64,000 nt of DNA from Marthasterias glacialis (Eukaryota > Echinodermata > Asteroidea > Forcipulatida > Asteriidae), in NCBI GenBank assembly GCA_911728455.2, contig OU452223.1, positions 28,839,321 through 28,903,320 on the forward strand. Direction: 5' to 3'. Shown piece after piece: positions 24,801 to 36,800 of the stretch. How positions within the stretch are numbered: position 1 is the first letter of the stretch; every line of letters begins with the position of its first letter. A model generated the notes under the pieces. The model was given only the letters and a program-made list of their open reading frames with translations, was not told where the DNA came from and did not search any database. The position numbers and the translations under genes are program-made.

Positions 24801-27800
24801 TGTTGAAACACAAATAATATTTCGCAATGGTGCGTTATTTTTCAAATAAACTTGGAATCAAAATACTTTTTTGTCTCTGTTACTTTAGAATATAATGCTT
24901 TGTGTTGATATTGCGGGCTATGAAACCAAATTGCAACATTTTTGGGATGAGAGTTGGTCTGAAAAATGCCTTTGTGGCCCCATGTTTTTTTCAGCCAATA
25001 CTTCTCCCATAAGAGATCTACACATAGTTACTTCCTATTATTTACATCATGCAAAGCTTTAAACATCACTTAAACGTTAAGCACGGCGCGTTGGAACACA
25101 ATTTCCGTTGACGGAATCTTAACCTAGAGAGCAACACGTAACCCTAACAAAAGCTGTCTTGGGCGACAATCCAGGCAATAAAGTCTTGGGGACAAAATTT
25201 CTGGCCACAACTGCTCTTTGTGATTTTCCCAGAACTAATGAATAATGCTTCAATCGCTTAAGTGACAAATTAGAGTATTTATGAAAAAAAGTTAGAGCAG
25301 CTGTTTTGTAATTTGATCAAAATATTGTATCACTATTTCTATTAAAATAAATAGGGGTTGATTTGCCCGAAAGTTTATGCAGATAAAAAAACATGTGCCA
25401 ATTTCTAAAAAAAGTCTTGTTATGTTCTTCTTGCTTTGGAAGAAAAAGAGATAGAGAGGCGGGGTTGGTTGGGGGTAGGGAGGGCGGCAGTTGGCTCCCT
25501 GCTGTGTATTTTTTTACACTGCAGCGACGGGTTTAGTTCGCATTTCCCGCTTGTGTCACAAACATCCCATTCAGCACGAAGCGCATAAAGGGGTTTTCCC
25601 TCTCAAATTACACACACGCTACGCTATTCAGTATTAATGACAAACGCGATTCATTCAATGAAAAGACGATCAGTTAATAAACAAACCCAAATACTAAATT
25701 CATGTTTATCATTAAAAAAATTTTTTTAGAATCAGCCAAGGTTAAACCATAGAGTAAACGATGACTGTATATATTAGGCTCCTATGAAATATTTCTGCGT
25801 GATATTCCAGAAATGTGATCGGAGATGGGTATGAGTTGGTTTGTGTCCAAGTTGACTTGAAGCCAATGCACAATTTTAAAACAAATTTTTATCGTACAGA
25901 AATCTGCCATTCTACGACGAAATACATTTTTTAAAGAAAAATTTCACTATAGAGAGCTCAGGTCAACTTGGTTCCAATACTAGACCCTTTCACGTTCTTT
26001 ATGCACCATCTTGTTCACGGGCCCGAATTATTGCGGACACGAGTTGCAGTCTGCAATGGAAGTCGCCAGACACACAAAGCCAGTTACTTGAGGTGTGGGC
26101 TACAAACCAACCAATTTCCCAGGGGCCATTGCCACCTACTCCTGGGGCTGAAACAGGGTTACCCCCTTTACAGTCCGTAAGGATGTAGGCTTGGGTATCA
26201 TCCATCAGAAGCTTGCATTTCGTATAATGAGTCGTCTATGCTTGGCATCTGAGGGCCACTTTAAACCTTTGAATCACTGAAAAACCTCATGAGCGTTCGG
26301 GGCTATGTTGGTCAGTCCCATGTCATTGTGCTTTTACTTTCATTTGATAATGTCAGTCGGCAAATTTAGGCTTCCACCCCCCCCAAGAAAGTGCCCTCAC
26401 TACACTGCTATTGACTCTAACTATATTATTATACTAACTTTCTTTAAAAAAAAGTTACACGAAGTTGTGACAGCGACTGCTTGAGGTGGTCATGCTCCCA
26501 AACATAAACTTTATGACAGAAAAGAAATTCTAAACTAACATAACAATGGTATTAGAGACCTTCTGACACGCAAAACAAACTTGTCATCCACGGAGAAGGA
26601 ATGGCTTTATGACTTCCACCACTGAAGAGCGCCATGTAGAGACGGCAGAGAGCTGGGGTTTGTTTTCCCACGTCGCGCGCTTGGGTTTCGTAGACCGGAA
26701 TTAACACTATTACTGCTGAAAACCCATCGCTGCGGTGTAAAAAAAAATTTAATATAAAAAAAGGAAAAAAAGAAAGAAAAAAATACGCCCCAGCTAGTAT
26801 GGGCCTACTAGAAGATGATTCAATAACAACCGTGCAAGATTATGTCAATTTGATTAAAAACTTGGACGAGTGTGTTTGAAACAAGACATATTCTTCACCT
26901 GAAGATAAATAAAATTGTATGACTGCATTTACACTAACTAGACAATGAAGACCCTGTTATTACCGGATGCCCGGACGATATGACTTCTACCATCGAACTG
27001 GTCAACTCACAACTCCCTTCGCAGACCTCTGTAGTTACATGGGACCAGCCAGCTACCAGTGATAACTCAGGGGAGCCGGTGGACTTGACTTCTACCCACG
27101 AAAAAGGCTCAGCGTTTCCGATTGGAGTTACCAATGTAATCTACTCAGCCGCTGATGAGAATGGAAACTCGGCAACTTGTGAGTTTAAGGTTAGAGTCAT
27201 GGGTAAGTGAAGTCCTACATTCCTACATCGTGTACATTACGAGGCTCTAAACAAAGTCACTTCATATTTCAGCTGTGATGCTTATGTATAGGGCCTAGTG
27301 ATATGTAGTTTTCAAAAACCTTTGAAACGGTTAGCTAGAAAAAATCTGATCAAAAACTAGCGGCATGCTGTTCCAGAACTGTTTGAAAAAAGTGGAAAAC
27401 TTTGGACCAAAACTGATTAAAAACTAGTCGAAAACTACTGCAAAATGGGTCAAAAACTCATCGAAACTTATCTTTTAATGTTCCTTTAATGTTTCTTCCA
27501 TGAATTCTCCAAAAACATTTGGAAAAGATTTTTTCCCAATGAATTTTGTCCTGTTTTAGTCTACCAGCCTCCAGACACTGGCAGGGCAATGCTGACACAA
27601 GTGAAATAACATGCAAAAACAGCAGCAATGATTGTGTGTATGCTCAGAATTCAAAATCCATGAAACTAAAAGAAAAAACATCTTTAGAAGATCAAAACGA
27701 GAGTACATTATGACGATATAATTGTTTTATTTTGTCTTATATCTTCATGAAGTTCAACCGCCAAATAACAATATAATGATCAACAATGCTCGCACTACAG

Positions 27801-30800
27801 CCTCGGATGTGTGTTTAACAGTCACATGGCCAGAATCTGCTGATCAAAATGTTGATGAGTACTCGATTTATGCTTATGAACAGGTAAGTCAATTGAATTA
27901 ATTAGACCACTATAAGTAGACGACCGAACATCGCTGGATGAGAAACATCAGTCTTTGATTGGCTGCTAAAGTCTACCAAAACTGTTGAGCGATTTTGAAA
28001 CGACACTTCAACGTATTAATTGAAACATATAAACAAACCATGTTTGTGCTATACAAAAGTCAACAAACTTGAAAATAATAATAATAAAATAATAATAATT
28101 TCATTGATTATTGATGACAGAGATGAAACCCTACGTCGTGACTGAAGTACGGTAAATTTAAATAGTTCATTCAGTACAGTTGAATTCAAGAAATTTAGCT
28201 CTAAATTTGGCGTCTACCAGTTTGAAAAAAGATGGACAAATACAATGCCATATTTCTACCAATTTGTAACCTGGGAGGTATCAATATGTAAATAAATTTG
28301 GTTTTTACTGAGCGCTGTGTAGCGGTTTACAAGGCTTGTATGTTATTCTGGCTAATGGGAGACTTTGTGACACAAGGTGGCAGCATTTCTCATCCTTTAA
28401 CTTACAATATTATCACTGGAATAAATACGAATGTTAAAAGAAAAAAAATACACAGGCTTCTTGTTTGGGATTTGAATTCACAACACTCTGCATTGTATGT
28501 CATAATGGCATAAAGAATAATAATTTGTTGTGTGGTATTATTATTATTATAACTATTCAGAAGCAATTATTTACAGCTATTAAATTGCTTGTGGTAAACC
28601 ACCTGAGTAAGAACCATGTGTTCCCCACATGACTCAGCAAGTGCTTATCACACATCGGTTAAGAGTAAAACCCCAAATGATCCACTGCATTATGCAGTAC
28701 AGATATCTTCTCTGATTGAACGGCCAGCGAGCTTGACCAATCCAGAGGCCAGTTCGAACTGGTTGAAACAACGTTAGCAGAGGGAGGGTGTTATGGGTGT
28801 TCTGGTCCTACCTTGGGGACCTTAGACGTTAGGGACAAAAGGTTTGCACTAAAGAATTCTAAAGAGTGGAATGTTCTACAAGGAGTTTTGTATACGTTGT
28901 ATTTCAGTACATTGACAAAGGAAAGATAGCAGTCACCTCACGGTTGCATACTTATTGAGCATATTGTATGGGGTGTCAATGGGGATGGTTAAAGATTTGA
29001 ACTAAAATTCCATCACTTTGTATTCACAACTGAACTAGGGTGAAGTTAGACCAGACTCTAGTCAACGGATGGTGGTTCCCTCAGGTACAAATACGTACAT
29101 CAAACACGATGTCTGCAGGCTCCAACCAGGTGAATTATATACCATAGAAGTAAATGGGGACCAGCAATCATCAGTAAATCATTGGACTAGTGAGTATTTT
29201 TGTTTTAAGTTCAACCTTCACAACGAAACCCCTGCCATTGCACTCGTGTACTTGTATGCCAATAAGAATTCTTGTGAACAAAACATTATAACTATCTAAT
29301 AATGAGATTGCTTGACTGGTTTTCATGGTAATTTTCTCAAACGTAATAAAATAGAGCAAATATTTCTGAAATATGTGGGAGTAAACTCACCAAGGATTCG
29401 AAACCCAGTCTCTCCAGGAGTATGAAATTTAAAGCAGTGTCACTCAAGATTAGGTCACAGCTTTTTCCTTTCCGATTTCGAAATCGATCAGAGAAGAGCA
29501 TAAAAACAAAATAAGAAAGTTTCCACCAGGGATCGAACCTCCTGAGCCGGAAGACGAGCTCACATTGGCGACTGCACATTTAAGGAGTTTGACTTATAAA
29601 CCGTCCAATTGGAGATGTCAAATAAACAAAATGTACCACAACATTTTTGAAAGAAGACAACCTTACCCCAATAATGTTCATATAATATAACAGTGCCCTC
29701 ATATATCTAAACGTACCGAGTAAACACATGCTTCTCATACTTTCCCACTCTTGTTCGATGGGTTTCTGCGGTCTCAACAGATGCACGCCTTGACTGAAGA
29801 CCAATCTCATAGCAGAATTAAGACGTCTTTGTATGCTTCTTGTCAAATTTCCAGAACCGAATGCACCGGGGGAAGTCACCCTCGTACAGGGTACCTTGTC
29901 GACGTCATCCTTCACGTTTGCCTGGCAACGAAGCACACAGAATGTGGAACAGTACTACTGGCAGTGCACGCAAAGTGGAAGGTTACAAGATGGATATGTT
30001 ATCAATACAACGGATACTGTGTCGATAGAAAGTGCCCGCCCAGGTACCAGAGTCTACGTGTACGTTCAAGCGGTGGTTGGTTCAGGTAACCGTCGTGATT
30101 TTAGCTCCGCTACATCTAAATTGATCAGTACAGGTAAACAGATCCACTATCCTTGTTTGCAAATAACAAATATGTTATATTTTCTGTCACTATAAGCATA
30201 TCGATTCCGTGCTCAGCAGAAACTGGTTACTAGTCAATACAGTGTGTGTAATGTTTCTTTTGTGGTTGGTATCCAGCTTCAACTGAACATAGCTCTTTAC
30301 TGATAGGCAATTTATTTGATTAATATTGTTTAATTCTCTTGACATTTCACTTGCTCTTTTTGTGATCATTTAGATTACAGTTTTGGTAATTGATTGTTTT
30401 CCACATATGAGTTTGTCATGTAAAACTTCTTGCTGAAAAGTTCGTGTGTGCGTGTCCCCTGCGTTTGTACGTGTATATTTTTCCTGACAAACATCAGTCT
30501 GTTGTATAATGTGCTTTTTTTCTCACTATCAAATGCCTGCATCTGTAGTTGTTTGTGACTCAGCCTATGTGAATGAAACACTTTGAGGTAAAAATGTAAA
30601 TTTCAATTTCATCATGTAGGGCATCTTCCAAGGATTAAAACGACACCACACTGACCACTACAGAGTTGACGGTTCCAATCCAGAACAGTCAACTACACCC
30701 TAGAAACAGATTGGTTAAAACAACCAATGTATTGGTAGATATGTGTCCAACCAAGCTTACTGGTCAATTTTTAACCAATATAATGGGTAATTTAACAACA

Positions 30801-33800
30801 AATCTTTGTAAACTTATCAACATTTTGGTTAAATCATGTTTAATCCAACCAATATCTTGGTTAGATTAACCAATAAGCTTGGTTGGACACATATCTACCA
30901 ACATCTTGGTTGTTTTTAACCAATCCGTTTTTAGGGTGTATGTAGAGGTCAGTGTGGTGTCTTTTTAATCCTTGGAAGATGCCCTACATGATGAAATTTG
31001 GACTTAAATTTTTACCTCAAAGTGTCTCATTTACACAGGCTGAGTCACATTTTAGGTCAACTTTTTCAACAATTTGGGCTTTCATTGGTGTGATGTCGCT
31101 TCTTAAGTCCTCGATTAGGTGCTTCAGTTCCATAAATTTAGAGTGTGTATTCAATACCTCAGTGTCTATTGATGCTGACCTGCAGTTAGGTGTAGATTTA
31201 TCACAGATACATCTTTAACGCACTCCGTATTGGAAATTTCCAACTAAGATTATGGAAGGGATGCCCTGGGAACTTGTATTGATCAGCATTGAGGTATTAT
31301 TAAGTTCTAAAATATCGTGTACTGTAGCCTTGATCGATCGTCTTGATTTTAAAATTTATCAGTACTTGTACATGTAGCACCCATACCTTGTGTTCACGGT
31401 TGCTCATCGCCATGTTGGATTTTCTTGGTATACGTGACCTCGGTAAACTGAAATAGGATTCTCCAGGCTTCTTGTAGCTCCTCCAAACTTATCTCAATTC
31501 TCATGTGTTGTGTTATTGAACCATGTGGAGATACTCCAGTCTTGAGGAGGATTTGGCCGAGTTCATCGCCGATACTTTCAAGAAATGTAGGGGCGGTGCC
31601 ATAGTCAACCACCATAGTCAAACCATTAATGTTTGAATCGCTCGCCTATTTTGATGGTTGGATAGTGTGTTTAGTGAAAACCAAAGGATAGCAATTACAT
31701 TCGCAAGAACCAATGATGTAATAAATAAAATAAATCTATTTATTTTCCACTGCACAAATTCCATATGAATATGATAAAACGCACATCACATCAAGGATAC
31801 TCCAAACATGCTCAGAGAGGGTCAGTCACGCGTTGGAGGAAGCGTGGGTAAAGGGTTCTAAGGAGGGATGGAGAGGGTGCATTATGCAGCCGATCCAGAA
31901 GCACCTGGTACGGCCTTTCTCTTTCACGATAAAGTGTTATGTGTGTGTGTTTTATTCTCAGTTTTTTTTTTACAGTTTTGCGTCCCATGCAACATATACA
32001 GGCTGGATGTTAAGGAGCCCCAGTTACCACGTTTTAGTCATCTCATTAACTATGAGAATTCATTTAACTTGTAGGCCTATCTTATAAACACTAAACTTGT
32101 TATGAAGACGTTTACTTGCAGCCTCCCTGAGACAGTCGGAGCTACTTGCATATAACTACACCGAATCAACAATCAATTTAGTTTGGGACACGAGCAGTAG
32201 TACCGGGACCGAGTTGGATCCCTACATGCTGTTTATAGAGCCAAGAGACGCTGATGAGAACTATCTGAGAGTTTCCAACGGCTATGTCGAGTTCAAAGGA
32301 CTGAGGCCGAATACAGAGTACCAGATCCGATTGATTAGTAACCTCGGATTAATGCTGGAAACAACGCAAAAAACTAGTAGGTTGCATAAGATTTTCAGAG
32401 AAGCTTTGACAGCAAATTTGTATTTTTAATTTTGTATTACAGATTTGTATGGGAGTTGCACCATGGGCGTTGGGGTAGGGGTACTGATATCTATTGAACT
32501 AACTAGTGGATAGAAAGTTTTCCCATTGGTGCCTTACACAGCTCTGATGTTACCGTGGTCTCCTTTCATATGATCAAGCAGAAAGTTAAAGTTTGAGGTC
32601 CTATGCAGTAAGCCACTCGATTGAAGCATCAGTAGCCATGTGCAGTTCTGCAAAGGATCCGTCGAACCTTCTCTGCACAAAGTCCAGAATGTCTTTAAAG
32701 GGGCACACCGGCTTCGTTGGGCTATGGGCTACAATTTAGGCTAACATATGACTTCAAAGGTCTTCCAAGAATGGAGAAGAATGGTTCCTAAAAGAAACCA
32801 TCAAATTTTGCCGTTTTCGAGCATTTTTCAAAAAACGATTTATCCGAACCAAAAAGTGGTTCGGATAAATCACGTGATCTTCGGAGTTAGTTTTACTTCA
32901 AGCCGTATAAAAGTAAATTACTGAACCAAATTTAAATCTTTATTTTTACAATTATTTATGAGTATTTGACAAAAAAGACTGTGTATTCAGATTATTGATA
33001 CAATTTGTAAATAATGATGAAAAATCGAACGTAATATTCGCATTCAGAGAGTCCATGCAACCGAAGCGTGTTACGGCGCACCAGCGTGGGAGCTAGCGGA
33101 ACGTAAACCTTGGGGCATATCCCGTACAGCCGGTGCCGTGTCTCGTGGGGCCAGAGAGACAAACCCCGGGGCATGAACTCCCCAGCTTGCCGGTCTAGCC
33201 GTAAGCTTAGGAGCTTGTCGAAGGGGGTAGGGTGCCAGACCAACAATTACGTTTTTTAACGACTGTTTTAGTCTGTACCCATAGTTATTATCCCCTAACT
33301 ATTGTAACGTGTTGCCTGCGTTACACACACGCGGGACGACGACGGGGAATGTTTATCCATGGAGGTAGAAATTAGGCTAATTTCTACCTCGATGGTTTAT
33401 CCCATACAGCTGATCTATCTACTTCTATGATAACTGCATAATGTCCAATCCCCCCCCCCCAATCGCCGCAACAACAAAAACCGGTGGCGGTGGCTGCGGC
33501 CGGCCATTGAAGTCATCGCCCGAAAAACGGGAGAATGCCATCGCTAAAGCTGCCAGGAGAAAGGCAATCCGTTTGCAGCGAAGGCAGGAGGCTAGCTTGG
33601 CACATGCTGGCTTTCCCTTTGGATTTATCGTTGTTATTTTTTTTTTTTTTTTTTACTTTTTACTTTTTGTACCGATCCTTTGATGTCGAAGAAACGTTCC
33701 TCATTGCAAGTAAGTTCGTCCAGTTCGTCGTACACAGAATACAAACTGTCCGTTTATGTCTGTTTTTTATTTACACGTGAATTTGAAAATTGTACAAGAG

Positions 33801-36800
33801 GCAGAATCACAGACATTTGACGGGGGGGGGGGGGGGGGGAGGCGGAAGAACATAATAGGGCGTGCTATGTCTGAATAATCAGACGTATACTGCACCACTA
33901 CGACGATTATGTATTTTTAACTTACACGTGAATTTGTGCTGGATGGATATAAAGTCTGGATCCCCATGCCTAGCTATTGTAATAATTCATACTTAAACAG
34001 AGTACCAGTCTACTTACAACATTGCGCAATATTGTCACGTAAACTTGACAGTTGCAACGGCTGGAAAAGCGTATAAGCTGACCTTTGACCGTGTTTTGTT
34101 TTTTACACATTTTTCGTTAATTACGTGATATTTTGATGATTTCTTTTTACAACAACCATTTAAATATTATTGTCTGTTATTCCACATCACTACATTAGGT
34201 AAACAGTAAGCCGGTGTGTCCCTTTAACTGTCTGGTCTTGATGGCCACAGGTACACACTGGGCTTTCAGATAGCCCTACTGGTGCAAATGGTGCGCGAGC
34301 GGTCCTTGCACGTAGAGTCCGCAGTCGGTTTAAGCCACTCCATTGGGGTTTCTGTAGGTCAAAGCCTGGGGGCTCCCCGTGATAACATTTTGCTACTCAA
34401 CAGGAACCAAAGGGTAATTTGAAGGAATGTAAAGAAGATAAATGTAAATTAAACAAAAACGCACATAGAATGGAGAGGGCGCAGGTTTTGTCTGATCACC
34501 ATTGCAACGTGGCTCATGATTATAACAACATGTCAATTACTGCTTTGAATGAGGGGCATAACCATTTCTCCAGTTAGTATTATAGAGAGAATAATATAGT
34601 TAAGAGGTATTGACGTTTTAGTGAGTAGGCCTATAGGCTAACACAGAAACTGCTGAGAAGAAAATGATGCTAAGGAAATTGTTCTGCTAAGCAAAGACCA
34701 GCAGGGCACCAGTTAAACAAATGTACCTTTACGTGCTATATTTGGCTGGTATACCTATTTCTACTCAGCAAAATTTTAAACGTACTTTTAAAGTTCTTGC
34801 GATCAAATTTGTGAACGGTTACCGTATGTATACTGATTCCATACCCAATCCGTTCTTGTTTTTGTGCCTCTTTTGCAGGGCCAGGAAGAGTAGCCAACTT
34901 ACGGCCAACTGATGTGCTTAAGGATTCTATAACGCTGGCCTGGGATGAACCACTAGAGGGGGCTGTTGAGTCTTATGACATCTGGATATCCCCTGGGGAG
35001 AAGTCTGAGCCCTTTAATGAGGATGGTACAAGGTATGATTTTTGTAGATTCCATGTTTCGTATTCATCTCTGCCATAGGCCCATCCATCTTTTGCATAAA
35101 GTGCATAATTTTGAAATATATTTACAAAACCTAAGCCGGAGCCCAAGTCGGAGCCTAAGCCTAATCCGGAGCCTGAGACTAAGCCTAATCCGGAGCCGAA
35201 GCCGGAGCTGGAGCCTGTTAATAGAAGGTGATTTTTCAAATGTCCCTCTTTATCTTTGATAAAACTAATAAGGGATTGCTACTCGACTTAAAGACATCGA
35301 TTTTACTTCAATGTCCAGGAATACTTTAGGCCCACATGAAAAGCATTACAATGAGTCAATAACTGCAACCACAACACTCACGTGTCATGCGATAGATTGA
35401 AAAATGTGTTCTGCAAACCACAACCTTCAATGTAAACAAAATCTAGTCAAGGTACGAATAAACTATAGTCTTGCTGACTAAAAGTCTTCGTCCGTCAATT
35501 TTTTAAGACCACGACGAATTACTTGTTTGGCCGGATCAGATAAAATTCGTCATGAAACTGTAGTCCTTTAGTCATACTTCCGAAAGTCACGCGAGTGAGT
35601 TGCTTGACGAAATTTTGTTTACAGTCTTGTCCTCAGGGGTCCGTAGACATCGTCAACAAATTGGTCTCTTGTGCCAAATTTAGAAGTGCATGTACCATTT
35701 ATGTTGGTGGGTTGTTAAAGGTTAAATAATTAATCATTCAATAAAGATTCGATGAGATCGACATTTTAAAAACTTAAAAACACACTCTCTCTGGTGTTCT
35801 TTCTCTCTTTTATGCAGTCATACTTTCAACCAGCTTACTAACAACACAGAGTACTTCTTCAAAGTCGTTTCTATTCACGAAGGCATGAGAAGTGTCCCAC
35901 AGACACTGATGGTGACCACAGGTGTGACCAAGCCATGGGGTCAAAATATTGGTAAACTATAATATGCTTCTTCCAAGTGTTTGAGTTACATAGAACTTTT
36001 TAATGCAGAGCGTGAAAGAAGGCAGCATAGTCCTTGTTGCTTTGTCACGCTTTGTTTCAAAACCAGACCCTTACTGCCAACAAATCCAAATTAAGCTTAT
36101 TTGGTCATCAAGTAGATGAGAAGAAGAGCTTTCAAAAAACACTTAATTTATGCCTTTAAGGTAAGTATTTCTCAACATTTAATAATGTTTAAGACATCAC
36201 ATCACATTGAATGTAATGGCTGATGTTTGGTTGTCTTCACTTTGAATGTCAAATTGCAAGAAATGTTTGATTTTTAATTTGTGCGGATGAGTGATAACTT
36301 AGCATGCGCCAGGCTCTCCGATGACCGCCCAATTTATTATTTTGTACCAAACTGACTAGGCCGTAATTGAATAAGGTTGTGTTGCAAGTGGCGGTGGTCG
36401 GAATGCTGCTGCCAACTCCCATAATATAGCTGTATAGTAAGAGTCGCTTGATTAAAACGCGGTCGTGTCGTGGCCGAAGCCCAGCCACATAGCCAGGGCT
36501 TTGACGTAGTATGGGAAATATGACAAACATAATCAAAGCGTGACGGTGTCCATAACATCGTGTTCCATGATTCAGCCATACAATTCTCATTCTAATCAGT
36601 GTAACAAAAGCGAGGCTAGAAAATTAAATAGCCTGGTTCCTTTTTTATTTATTGATATTCAGTATATTATTATTACTATATTGTACTCGGGGACGCGGCA
36701 CGGATGCCTGCAGAAAGATACAGTCAACTTGATAGACCTCTGACGGGTGATACAATGTCTAATATTCTTGGTTTTTATTTTGTAGTTAACACAGCCGCGA

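Noticed and set aside
29069..29299. Independent small gene starting at 29069
   Set aside because: The sequence is receptor exon 7 (FN3 second half) read through its donor into the intron.
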